64,000 bases of DNA, from contig NZ_WWCJ01000021.1 in assembly GCF_009857475.1 (NCBI RefSeq), positions 32,871-96,870 of the forward strand. Direction: 5' to 3'. Positions 24,552-33,065 of this stretch are shown piece by piece. The stretch comes from Pseudoduganella guangdongensis. Its GTDB lineage: Bacteria; Pseudomonadota; Gammaproteobacteria; Burkholderiales; Burkholderiaceae_D. Each line of letters opens with the position of its first letter. Positions within the stretch are counted from its first letter, which is position 1. The notes below the pieces were generated by a model. It was not told the origin of the DNA. It was given only the letters and a program-made list of their open reading frames with translations, and ran no database searches. The position numbers and the translations under genes were made by a program.

Positions 24552-25297
24552 AGCCGCACCGAGAGGCCGATGGTCAGCGCGTGGTCCGGCGTGCGGCGAT
24601 TCAGGCCCAGCATCACGCCGACGTCCACATGCAGGTCGCGCGTCAGCGAATAACCGCCGCCGAAATCGAAACTTGCCGTGCTGCCGCCATCGCGCCCGCG
24701 TGCAATGCGCGGCGCCGCCAGCTCGATGAAGGTATAGGCGCGCTCGCCGAAGTTCTTCGCCAGCGTGATGCCGAACTGCCCGACCGCCACATGGCGCCCC
24801 CTGTCGTCGCAGTCCCGATACAAGCCAGGCATGACGCCCAGGTTCAGGTCCTGCGGCAGGTCCCACTCCAGCGGCAGCCGCAGCGAAGGTCGCGTGCCAT
24901 TGCCCTTGAAGCCGCGCGAGCCTGTCGCGAAGTCCGCCTGCAGGACCAGGCCGACCGCCGGCGCGCCGCCGTCACGCTCAGCCTCGCGCAAGCGCCACTT
25001 CGCGCTCAGGGCCGTATCGCCCCAACCACGTAGCCGGGCCGGATCACTGCGATCCGTCAAGCGACCATCCGATTCCATCCGCAGCTCCATATTCTCAGTC
25101 ACGCCAAAACGCAGCATCCACGGCGTGCTGCGCGCCTCCTTTGACTGCAGCCAGCCCGTTTCCAGCTGCAGCCGCCCCTTGCCGACCACCGCCGGCGCAT
25201 CCACGAAATCGGGACGGTCGGTGGCAATCCAGTCATCGGGCTGCGCAGCAGCGCAGCACAGCGGCATCGCTAGCGCGCACAACAGGCGATTCGGCAT
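24548..25297 (-). CDS. Exported outer-membrane beta-barrel-like protein (MetA-pathway/transporter type)
   Basis: 249 residues. Signal peptide MPNRLLCALAMPLCCAAA precedes QPDDWIATDRPDFVDAP, an N-terminus typical of proteins annotated as phenol-degradation MetA-pathway or transporter (PF13557). The rest alternates in short amphipathic strands and ends in an aromatic-free LSVRL. The start at 25297 is taken at the signal peptide; other ATGs lie 15 and 42 bp upstream. It is translationally coupled to the patatin gene. Role unknown. Confidence 0.72.
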   Translation of the reverse strand: MPNRLLCALAMPLCCAAAQPDDWIATDRPDFVDAPAVVGKGRLQLETGWLQSKEARSTPWMLRFGVTENMELRMESDGRLTDRSDPARLRGWGDTALSAKWRLREAERDGGAPAVGLVLQADFATGSRGFKGNGTRPSLRLPLEWDLPQDLNLGVMPGLYRDCDDRGRHVAVGQFGITLAKNFGERAYTFIELAAPRIARGRDGGSTASFDFGGGYSLTRDLHVDVGVMLGLNRRTPDHALTIGLSVRL

Positions 25298-25357
25298 GAG
25301 ACGCTCCTGCATTTCTGGCATAGGATAGAAATATGCCACTAATACCGGACATCAACA

Positions 25358-25711
25358 ATGAGGCTCAACCACATAGATTTGCCCGTTACCGACCTGGAAG
25401 GCGCCGCCGACTACTTCCAACGCGGCTTCGGCTTGGAACGGATGCCGGGCCCGGCTGGCGGCATGGCCATCCTGCGCGGTGAAGACGGCTTTGCGCTCAT
25501 CTTGCAACAGGCAGACAAGGCCGACTACCCCGCCGGCTTCCACGTCGGCTTCTTGCAGCCAACCGACGCAGCCGTGCAGGCCGCTTACCAGCGGCTGGCC
25601 GACGCCGGCCTCCCCCTGCCCGCCCCGCCCGCCGTCAGCTACGGCTGCCTTGCCTTCTGGTGCCAGGCCCCCGGCGGCATCCTGATCGAAGTCAGCCACC
25701 GACCCGGATAA
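25358..25711 (+). CDS. VOC-family (glyoxalase fold) protein
   Basis: 117 residues starting MRLNHIDLPVTDLEGAADYF, the beta-alpha-beta start of the vicinal-oxygen-chelate fold, and ending GGILIEVSH with a likely metal-ligand Glu. His5 and Glu near the end could bind metal. It may act in dioxygenase, lyase or antibiotic-resistance-like chemistry; no substrate can be named. Confidence 0.82.
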   Translation: MRLNHIDLPVTDLEGAADYFQRGFGLERMPGPAGGMAILRGEDGFALILQQADKADYPAGFHVGFLQPTDAAVQAAYQRLADAGLPLPAPPAVSYGCLAFWCQAPGGILIEVSHRPG

Positions 25712-25805
25712 ATTTCCCGGAACTTTCCGCCCGCTTTACTGTCCAAACTCAAAACACCGCCCCCAGTGTTGCGTCAAAGTGGCGCAATCAATAACGGAGG
25801 CGGCC

Positions 25806-26504
25806 ATGGCGCACGACGAAAAAATTACAAAGCTGGAGGTCAATGTGGAAAACCAGGGCATCACCATTGCCGAACTGCGCGGATTCAACGAGCGCATCCT
25901 CAATGAGTTACACAAGTGCAACAACGAAAACCGCCTACATGCGGACCAACAGGTCAAAGCTCTACGCGAGCATACGGACGCACAAGTTGAAGGGTTGCGC
26001 AAGCATACCGAAGCGCAGGTGCAAAAACTGCAGGAGCATATTGATAAGCAACGTGATCATTTCGAAGAGCAAGCCGCCGATCAGCACAAGCATTTTCAAT
26101 CGGAAATCGAAAAGCAGCGCATGTATTTCGACGCGCAACACAAAGAAATGCGCACGTATTTCGACGCGCAAGACAAAGAAATGCGCCAGTATTTCGACAC
26201 GCAAAACGAAAAGCTACGCGAACAATTCACCACGCAGGACGAAAAAATGCGCGATCAATTCACCGCGCAGCTTCAAGCGCAGCGCGCGCACACCGATCAC
26301 ATGGTCGCCGAAATCCGCAAGAGTTCCGAGGAGCAACGCATTCGCGACGAACAGAAGTTCGCGGACCAGCGCCAACACAGCGACCAGCAATTTGCCGAGC
26401 TACGCAAGGACATGAACGCCGGCTTCCGCTGGACCAGCGGCGCCATCCTCACCCTGGCCGCCCTGATCGTCGCCATGTACGCCAAAGTACTCGCCCTATA
26501 CTGA
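25806..26504 (+). CDS. Long coiled-coil protein with hendecad repeats and C-terminal membrane anchor
   Basis: 232 residues, almost wholly helical and rich in Gln, Glu, Lys, His and Arg. Between about residues 112 and 165 it has five 11-residue units (QRMYFDAQHKE, MRTYFDAQDKE, MRQYFDTQNEK, LREQFTTQDEK, MRDQFTAQLQA). A single membrane helix (WTSGAILTLAALIVAMYAKV) ends the protein. The ATG at 25806 is chosen over a GTG at 25779 because GGAGG lies 5 bp before it. The topology is a cytosolic rod anchored in the inner membrane. It overlaps the convergent phosphoesterase gene by 9 bp. Function unknown. Confidence 0.8.
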   Translation: MAHDEKITKLEVNVENQGITIAELRGFNERILNELHKCNNENRLHADQQVKALREHTDAQVEGLRKHTEAQVQKLQEHIDKQRDHFEEQAADQHKHFQSEIEKQRMYFDAQHKEMRTYFDAQDKEMRQYFDTQNEKLREQFTTQDEKMRDQFTAQLQAQRAHTDHMVAEIRKSSEEQRIRDEQKFADQRQHSDQQFAELRKDMNAGFRWTSGAILTLAALIVAMYAKVLALY

Positions 26505-27239
26505 CATGCGCCCCGTCCGCAGCGCATAGGCCCACTCCGGCCGTCCATGCTGCTCGGCCACCAGCGCCGCCGCCTCCCAATCATACGGAACAGCATACTG
26601 TTCCACTGCCCAACCGCCCGACGCCGCGCGCTCCACAATCGCATAGCGCGCATGCGGCGTGCCATTCTCCGCCTTATGCGGAAACGGATGATCATCCGAA
26701 TACGCCTGCAAGCCCACGCTTCCCGGGTTAAGCACCAATCGCCCATCCCCCAGCAGCACGGAGCGCGGCACATGCGTGTGCCCACACAGGACCAGGGAAG
26801 CCTGCACCTCGCCCGCCCGCTGCAGCACCTCGGCATAGGTCGCTGTCCGCTGCCCCGCCGCATCCACCGACTCCATCCAGTACACCAGGTCCGACTCCGG
26901 CGTGCCATGGACCAGCAGCACATCATCCTCTAAACGCATGGACACTGGCAGCGACGCAATCCACGCGCGGTGCGCCGGTGCGATATGCTCATGCGCCCAG
27001 CGGTCGGACGCCCCCATGCGCGAAGCATCATGTTCCAGGATTTGCCGTTCATGGTTGCCACGGATCGTAGGCAAGCCCAGCGCCATCAATCGCTCGGCAG
27101 TTTCGGCAGGGAGTAAAGGGCCCGACAGGATGTCGCCCAGGTTGACAGTTACATCGACATTGCGCCGCGCCAGGTCGTCCAGCACCGCATCCAACGCCCA
27201 CAGGTTTCCGTGGATATCCGACAAAACAGCAATTCGCAT
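26496..27239 (-). CDS. Calcineurin-like metallophosphoesterase
   Basis: 247 residues. All five metal motifs are present: LSDIHGN, NLGDILSGP, RGNHER, VHGTPE and CGHTHVPR. It resembles YfcE/MJ0936-type phosphodiesterases. Substrate unknown. It is followed on the other strand by the coiled-coil gene, whose end it overlaps by 9 bp. Confidence 0.9.
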   Translation of the reverse strand: MRIAVLSDIHGNLWALDAVLDDLARRNVDVTVNLGDILSGPLLPAETAERLMALGLPTIRGNHERQILEHDASRMGASDRWAHEHIAPAHRAWIASLPVSMRLEDDVLLVHGTPESDLVYWMESVDAAGQRTATYAEVLQRAGEVQASLVLCGHTHVPRSVLLGDGRLVLNPGSVGLQAYSDDHPFPHKAENGTPHARYAIVERAASGGWAVEQYAVPYDWEAAALVAEQHGRPEWAYALRTGRMSV

Positions 27240-27248
27240 CGTACCCCG

Positions 27249-27464
27249 CTAATTGCCCGCCATGGCATCGGCCACCTTATCCATCTGGGATGCTTTGGCG
27301 ACCGCATTGGCTGGCTGACGTTCATTCTTCTGGGACTCATGCGCCTGGCTGGCAGACGCCGGGACTGGCAATAAAGAAGCGACCCGCACCGTATCCATGG
27401 CATACATGGAAGCTGCGAGACCTATGGTTGCGATCAGGAGCCAACGAACCCACGAAGATAGCAC
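27249..27464 (-). CDS. Small single-pass membrane or exported protein
   Basis: 71 residues if begun at a GTG at 27464, which has GGAGG 5 bp before it; an in-frame TTG at 27479 lies within that site. A hydrophobic helix (WVRWLLIATIGLAASMYAM) is followed by a polar Ala/Gln/Lys tail. It lies 9 bp ahead of the phosphoesterase gene, so the two may be co-transcribed. No family recognised. Confidence 0.5.
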   Translation of the reverse strand: MLSSWVRWLLIATIGLAASMYAMDTVRVASLLPVPASASQAHESQKNERQPANAVAKASQMDKVADAMAGN

Positions 27465-27474
27465 GGTAACCTCC

Positions 27475-27515
27475 GGCAAACTTGCTCACCTACCAGTTTA
27501 GCGAGCAAGTTTGCC
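27475..27515 (-). promoter_or_regulatory. 13-bp-arm hairpin abutting the ribosome site of the small membrane protein
   Basis: GGCAAACTTGCTC and GAGCAAGTTTGCC are perfect inverted repeats separated by 15 bases. On the minus strand the stem ends directly before GGAGG of the small gene. There is no T-run after it, so it is not a plain terminator of the upstream VOC gene. Confidence 0.6.
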
Positions 27516-27552
27516 AAGATTCTATTCGATTGTCACCAACCGAAAAAATTCA

Positions 27553-27957
27553 TTACTTCTGCGGCATTTCCACCATGTGGACCAGCTCCCAGATATGGCC
27601 GTCCAGGTCCTCAAAGCCATGGGCGTACATAAAACCATAGTCCTTCGGCTCACGCGGCGTTTTGCCGCCCGCCGCCACCGCCTTGCGCACCAGCTCATCG
27701 ACCTCCTCGCGGCTCTCGCACGACAGGCAAACCAGCACCTCCGTCGCTTCTTTCGCATTGGCGATCGGCTTCGAGGTAAAGGTGCGGAAGAAATCCTCCA
27801 CCAGCAGCATGGCATAGATGCTGCCGTCCTGAATCACCATACTCGCCGCGTTTTCATCGGTGAACTGTGGGTTGAAGGTATAACCCAGCGCTGCGAAGAA
27901 GGCTTTGGACTTTTCCAGGTTTTTCACCGGCAGGTTGACGAAGATTTGCTTGTTCAT
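27553..27957 (-). CDS. VOC-family protein (glyoxalase/bleomycin-resistance type)
   Basis: 134 residues beginning MNKQIFVNLPVKNLEKSKAF and ending with DLDGHIWELVHM, the two halves of a PhnB/YycE-like VOC fold. This subgroup has no assigned reaction. The ATG at 27957 is chosen over an upstream in-frame start by the family's usual beginning. Confidence 0.87.
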   Translation of the reverse strand: MNKQIFVNLPVKNLEKSKAFFAALGYTFNPQFTDENAASMVIQDGSIYAMLLVEDFFRTFTSKPIANAKEATEVLVCLSCESREEVDELVRKAVAAGGKTPREPKDYGFMYAHGFEDLDGHIWELVHMVEMPQK

Positions 27958-28045
27958 TTGGCGTCTCACTTTCTTGGTTGGTTGATGGCAGAAGCCCCGC
28001 CATTATTCCTACGACGCGCCAGCTTTACCGGAATCGACAACTTTA

Positions 28046-28873
28046 TCAAAAATATTTTGCAATCGCGCGCAGCCCCTCCAGCGCGCCCGCCGCCATCCCG
28101 ACGTCGGCCGCGCTGCCAACCGCGAACTCGCGCGGATTGATGCGCACCATACGCCCTCCACGCTGCAGGACGCGGTGGCCGAAATGGCGCACCGACGGAA
28201 TCGCTGTCCCCGCCCCCAGCTCGATCACCAGCGGCCGGCGCAACTGCTCCAGCCAGGACTCCAGCCGGGCCGCCTGCAACGCGCTGCGGCGTTCGATCCA
28301 GTCCCAGTCCCCGAACATCAGGATGTTGGGGCGCGCCAGGCCGCCGCAGTCCGGGCAGCGCGGCAAGGCACTGCGCAGGCGGCAAGCGCTGGCATCGACA
28401 TCAGGGGTGAATTCATCCGCCGGCCAGATCTTGCTGCAGCAAGGCTGCAGGCATTGCAGGTGATGGATGGAGCCGTGGCATTCATGGATGGCGCGCTCCT
28501 CGAATCCGGCTTTCTGGAACTGGCCATCGACATTGCTGGTAAAGACAAAGCTGCCCTGGTCCATGGCGTCGCCCCAGGCGCGCAGCAAAGCGAAGCCTTC
28601 GTGCGGCACCGTGGCCCGGTACAACGCCAGGCGATGTCCGTAGAAACCCCAGGCCAGTGCCGGATCGGCGTGGAAGGTTTGCGGCGAGGCGACGCTGGAG
28701 AACTCCATCCGCGCTTGCGCCAGCGCTGGATAGGCCTTCCAGAAGCCCTCATTGCCGCGAAAATCCGGTAAACCGGAATCGACACCGAGGCCAGCGCCGG
28801 CCGCGATAACAAGCCCGTCCGCTTGCGCGATAAGTTCGGCGGCGCGCTCCGCCTGGGTCAGATCGATTGGCAT
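28046..28873 (-). CDS. Sir2-family NAD-dependent deacylase
   Basis: 275 residues. NAD-binding motif AAGAGLGVDSGLPDFRG (residues 24-40), TSNVDGQFQKAG and the catalytic His in ECHGSIHHLQC are in the sirtuin order; cysteine pairs (CLQPCC and CPDCGG) can bind zinc. The core motif has Val-Asp where many have Ile/Glu, still within the family. The ATG at 28873 is used; an in-frame TTG nine codons upstream also exists. It is divergent from tRNA-Pro. Confidence 0.88.
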   Translation of the reverse strand: MPIDLTQAERAAELIAQADGLVIAAGAGLGVDSGLPDFRGNEGFWKAYPALAQARMEFSSVASPQTFHADPALAWGFYGHRLALYRATVPHEGFALLRAWGDAMDQGSFVFTSNVDGQFQKAGFEERAIHECHGSIHHLQCLQPCCSKIWPADEFTPDVDASACRLRSALPRCPDCGGLARPNILMFGDWDWIERRSALQAARLESWLEQLRRPLVIELGAGTAIPSVRHFGHRVLQRGGRMVRINPREFAVGSAADVGMAAGALEGLRAIAKYF

Positions 28874-28893
28874 CTGTGTAGTTTGCGGTAACT

Positions 28894-28924
28894 TTGACAA
28901 AAGCTCAAATCGCTCTGCTATAAT
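28894..28924 (+). promoter_or_regulatory. Promoter of tRNA-Pro
   Basis: TTGACA at 28894-28899 and TATAAT at 28919-28924, both consensus, with a long 19-bp spacer. The tRNA begins 13 bp after the -10 box. Confidence 0.65.
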
Positions 28925-28937
28925 TCCAGGCTCGAGT

Positions 28938-29014
28938 CGGGGCGTAGCGCAGCCTGGTAGCGTACCTGCATGGGGTGCAGGGGGTCGGAAGTTCGAATCT
29001 TCTCGCCCCGACCA
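28938..29014 (+). tRNA. tRNA-Pro (anticodon GGG)
   Basis: A 77-nt cloverleaf. The acceptor CGGGGCG pairs with CGCCCCG, the anticodon arm is CCTGC-atGGGgt-GCAGG, the T-arm loop is TTCGAAT, and the 3' ACCA is encoded. Anticodon GGG reads CCC and CCU proline codons. Confidence 0.97.
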
Positions 29015-29022
29015 TACAAATC

Positions 29023-29056
29023 AAAGGGTTACAGTTTTTGGACTGTAGCCCTTTTT
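29023..29056 (+). terminator. Terminator of tRNA-Pro
   Basis: AAAGGGTTACAG...CTGTAGCCCTTTTTT, stem with one G-U pair and a T-run, 8 bp past the tRNA. Confidence 0.8.
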
Positions 29057-29069
29057 TGTTTTGTTGCGC

Positions 29070-29645
29070 TCAATTGCTCAAGTACGTAAGCTTCACGCGG
29101 CCACCCGACAGTTGGGCACACGTGCCGGCCTTCAGCCTCTTCTGCGCTGACAACCCCGAAAACAGGGGTTTTCCTGCCCCCAGCAACACGGGATGGACCA
29201 CCAGTTGCATTTCGTCCAGCAAGTCCGCCTTCATCAGGCTGGCAACCAGCGTGGCACCTCCGACCACATGGATGTCCTTGCCTGGCGCCTGTTTCAGCCT
29301 ATGTACGTCATCCATGTGGCGCAGGACCGTCGTGTGCTCCCAGGCAGGCTTGCCCATCCCGGTCGAAAGGACATAATGCGGCGTTGTTTGCGAGAACCTG
29401 GCGTATGCCAGCTCACCCTCGGTGGCAGGGTTGCAGGTATGCGGCAAGATGGCTGTGGGGTCGCCAAGAATCGTGGACCAGTACTGCTCATATGCGGGAT
29501 ACATGTTGCCACCCAGTAGGCAGGCGTCAATCCGCGGCCCAAGGTCAAAGCAATCCCCCCAGCTGTCGACCCAATCCAGTTGGCCGGCATCCCCTTCGAT
29601 GAAACCATCCAGCGATACCTGTAATGCGGCGATGAACTTTCTCAT
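29070..29645 (-). CDS. Dihydrofolate reductase-like (RibD C-terminal fold) protein
   Basis: 191 residues. MRKFIAALQVSLDGFIEG at the start and DIHVVGGATLVASLMKADLL near the end are the NADPH-binding signatures of the RibD-C/DHFR-like family (YyaP/YwjB type). It is a likely NADPH-dependent reductase of unknown substrate. GGAGG lies 6 bp before the chosen ATG, so the longer frame is rejected. Confidence 0.9.
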   Translation of the reverse strand: MRKFIAALQVSLDGFIEGDAGQLDWVDSWGDCFDLGPRIDACLLGGNMYPAYEQYWSTILGDPTAILPHTCNPATEGELAYARFSQTTPHYVLSTGMGKPAWEHTTVLRHMDDVHRLKQAPGKDIHVVGGATLVASLMKADLLDEMQLVVHPVLLGAGKPLFSGLSAQKRLKAGTCAQLSGGRVKLTYLSN

Positions 29646-29752
29646 GCTGTCCTCCGTTCGGAAAGGCGCGCTTCGTGCGCGCGTATCCGAACGACGTTCC
29701 AGCAACAGCAAAATCGACAGGATCTTGGCCCCAGGCCGCGATACGTACCCGT

Positions 29753-30460
<708 letters not shown>

Positions 30461-30469
30461 CTTTTGTCC

Positions 30470-31075
30470 TCAGGTGAATAGAAGTGCGCGCAAGGCGATG
30501 CGGAACGATTCGGCCAGCGCGGCAACCGGGATATGCGGATTGCATACGCCGCGCAGGTGCAGGCCCTGGTACAGCGAAATCACGGCTTCCATGCGGCCTT
30601 CCACCGTGGCGTCGTCCGCGCTCAGGCCGTGCATGGCGCGGCCGACTTTCAGCACGGCGAGGAAACGGGCACGCGTGCGGCGGTCGGCGTCATGGCTCAG
30701 GGCGGCGATCACGGGATTGCGCGCGCTTTCGGCGGAAATTTCGAGCGGCAGCGCCCAGTGGTCCGGGTCCAGGTTTTCCGGCACGCTTTGCTCGACATCA
30801 TCGAGGATGGCTTGCAGCGGGTCGGGCTGGCTTTCAATCTTGCGGATGATCTCCATCACGCGCGCCACGTTGTCCTCCACGAAGGCGGCGATGATGGCGT
30901 CTTTGCTGTCGAAGTAGTTGTAAATATGGCCGGCGCTCATGCCGGCGGCTTTGGAAATCTGGGACATGCTGGCGCCGTGGAATCCGCTGCGGCGGAAACA
31001 GGTGGCGGCGGCGTCAAGTACCTGGCGGCGGCGGATGGCGGCGCGCTCTGGGTCGTTGTGGCGTTTTTCAGTCAT
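30470..31075 (-). CDS. TetR-family transcriptional regulator
   Basis: 201 residues. The N-terminal HTH (RRQVLDAAATCFRRSGFHGA, then MSQISKAAGMSAGHIYNYFD) spans residues 15-60. The ligand domain follows, with LPLEISAESARNPVIAALS typical of the BetI/AcrR-like subset. It precedes the FAH gene. It is also the nearest TetR gene to the efflux operon, so it could act there, but it is not adjacent. Target and ligand unknown. Confidence 0.88.
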   Translation of the reverse strand: MTEKRHNDPERAAIRRRQVLDAAATCFRRSGFHGASMSQISKAAGMSAGHIYNYFDSKDAIIAAFVEDNVARVMEIIRKIESQPDPLQAILDDVEQSVPENLDPDHWALPLEISAESARNPVIAALSHDADRRTRARFLAVLKVGRAMHGLSADDATVEGRMEAVISLYQGLHLRGVCNPHIPVAALAESFRIALRALLFT

Positions 31076-31173
31076 AAGGCGTTACTGTGTCCAAGGGAAT
31101 GCACTTTGTCAAATTACAACGTGCTATGATTGAAAGGCAGTTACTTCATTCTTCAAGGAAAGAGTGTAACGAT

Positions 31174-31671
31174 ATGCCCTCCAAGACCTCCCGCTCGATC
31201 GAGATGCGGCCCGCAGAAGCGGGCGATGTGGCGTTCATGCAGCAACTGTACTCCAGCACCCGCAGTACAGATGCCCGCATGGGGGGCTGCGACAATGCGA
31301 CGGAAAACCTGCTGCAAGGCTTGCAGTTCAAGGCCCAGCAATCCTGGTTCCAAACCAAATACCCGAATGCCGACCTGGCGCTGATCACGGAGCATGAGCG
31401 TCCGGTGGGCCGGCTTTATGTCGATTACGGGCCGGATGAATTGCGCATCCTCGATATCTGCCTGTTGCCGGAGCACCGCAACCGTGGCATCGGCCTGGGC
31501 CTGCTGCGCAGCCTGCAGGCCCAGGGCGAGCGATTGCGCCTGCCGGTGCGGCTGAATGTCATGCTGGGCAGCCCGGCACAGCGCCTGCTGCAGCGCTGCG
31601 GTTTCGAGATCCGGGGCGTGGACGGCATCTACAACGTCATGGAGTGGATGCCGCCCGCCGGTATCGACTAG
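31174..31671 (+). CDS. GNAT-family N-acetyltransferase
   Basis: 165 residues. The acetyl-CoA loop is visible in LLPEHRNRGIGLGLLRSLQ, and RLLQRCGFEIRGV is the C-terminal fold mark. The ATG at 31174 is chosen over an earlier in-frame start. It is divergent from the TetR gene and convergent with the efflux channel gene (7-bp gap). Substrate unknown. Confidence 0.87.
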   Translation: MPSKTSRSIEMRPAEAGDVAFMQQLYSSTRSTDARMGGCDNATENLLQGLQFKAQQSWFQTKYPNADLALITEHERPVGRLYVDYGPDELRILDICLLPEHRNRGIGLGLLRSLQAQGERLRLPVRLNVMLGSPAQRLLQRCGFEIRGVDGIYNVMEWMPPAGID

Positions 31672-31678
31672 CCTCGCA

Positions 31679-33064
31679 TTAAGCCCAGCCTCCGAGTGCC
31701 TTGTACAAGGTGACCTGGTTGGTTGCCTTGGCCAGGCGTACGCTGATCAGGCCTTGCTGCGCCGCGTACAGGGCGCGCTGCGACACCAGCGCGTTCAGGT
31801 ACGATTCCGCCCCTTTCTGGTAACGCGCCTCGTGGATGCGGTGGCTGCGGCTGGCCGCTTCCGCCAGCGCGGCCTGCGACGCTACCCGCTCGTCCAGCGT
31901 GCCGCGCTGGGCCAACGCATCGGCCACTTCGCGGAAGGCGGACTGGATCGCCTTTTCGTAGCGCGCCACGGCAATGCCGTTGTCGGCCTTGGCGATATCC
32001 AGCCGGGCGCTGTTGGCGCCGGCATCGAACAATGGCAAGGTCAGTTGCGGCAGGAAGGTCCAGGCGCCGCTGCCGGCCTTGAACAAATCGCCCAGCGCGC
32101 CGCTCGCGCTACCGGCGCTGCCGGTCAGCGTGATGCTCGGGAAGAAGGCTGCGCGCGCCACCCCGATATTGGCGTTGGCCGCTTTCAGCGCGTGCTCGGC
32201 TTCCAGCACGTCCGGGCGTTGCAGCAGCACGGTGGAGGGCACGCCTTCCGGCAGTTCGGCCAGCGTGCTGACGGCGCTCGGCAAGGCCTGCGGCAGCAGG
32301 CTGGCCGGCACTTGGGTACCGACCAGCAGGGCCAGCGCGTTCTCGCCGGCCGCTACCTGGGCGGTGTAAAGGGCCATGTCGTTGCGCGCCGCTTCCACAC
32401 TGGTCTGCGCTTCGTACATGTCGAGACCCGAGGTGGCGCCGGCCGCGAAGCGGCGCTTGCTCAGTTCAAAGGTGATTTGCTGGCTTTTCAGCGTGTCCTG
32501 CGCCAGGCGCAGGCGCTCCTTGTCGGCCGCCAGGCCGAGCCAGGTGCTGGCCACTTCGGCCACCAGGCTAAGGCGCTGGGCACGCTGCGCCTGTTCGGTG
32601 CCGAGGTAGGCTTGCAGCCCGGCGTCCGACATATTGCGCAGTTTGCCGAACAGGTCCAGCTCATAGGCCGGCAAGGCCAGGCCGCCGCTGTACTGGCGGC
32701 TGATGTCGCCGCCCGGTGCGCGTGCTGCGCTCTGGCCGACTTGCGCGTTCACCTTTGGCAGTTGCGCGGCACGGTCGATGCCGTATTGGGCGCGCGCCTT
32801 CTCGATATTCAGCGCCGACACACGCAGGTCGCGGTTGTTCTTCAGCGCCAGCTCCACCACGTCGCGCAGTTGCTGGTCGCCGATGAAATCGCGCCAGGCG
32901 ATTTCGCTGGCGGGCTTGGCGTCGGCAGCGGTTTGCACCGGCTTGTAGGCCTCGCCCTGCGGCCAGGCTGCGGCTACCGGCGACGCCGGGCGCTCATACG
33001 TCGGCGCCAGGCTGCAGCCGGCCAGCAAGGCCGCCGCTGCAAGGGCAAAGATCGTCTTATTCAT
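31679..33064 (-). CDS. Outer-membrane efflux channel, OprM/NodT type
   Basis: 461 residues. Lipoprotein signal MNKTIFALAAAALLAGC (lipobox LAGC) is followed by two OEP repeats with long coiled coils, e.g. YELDLFGKLRNMSDAGLQAY and AFFPSITLTGSAGSASGALG. It forms the trimeric outer-membrane duct for the RND pump. It is the last gene of the three-gene operon, one base after the pump. Confidence 0.96.
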   Translation of the reverse strand: MNKTIFALAAAALLAGCSLAPTYERPASPVAAAWPQGEAYKPVQTAADAKPASEIAWRDFIGDQQLRDVVELALKNNRDLRVSALNIEKARAQYGIDRAAQLPKVNAQVGQSAARAPGGDISRQYSGGLALPAYELDLFGKLRNMSDAGLQAYLGTEQAQRAQRLSLVAEVASTWLGLAADKERLRLAQDTLKSQQITFELSKRRFAAGATSGLDMYEAQTSVEAARNDMALYTAQVAAGENALALLVGTQVPASLLPQALPSAVSTLAELPEGVPSTVLLQRPDVLEAEHALKAANANIGVARAAFFPSITLTGSAGSASGALGDLFKAGSGAWTFLPQLTLPLFDAGANSARLDIAKADNGIAVARYEKAIQSAFREVADALAQRGTLDERVASQAALAEAASRSHRIHEARYQKGAESYLNALVSQRALYAAQQGLISVRLAKATNQVTLYKALGGWA

Positions 33065-33065
33065 A

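Noticed and set aside
24552..24866. Extra N-terminal 105 codons of the patatin frame
   Set aside because: Out-of-frame reading of the barrel gene; the GTG at 24551 with GTGA overlap is the natural start.
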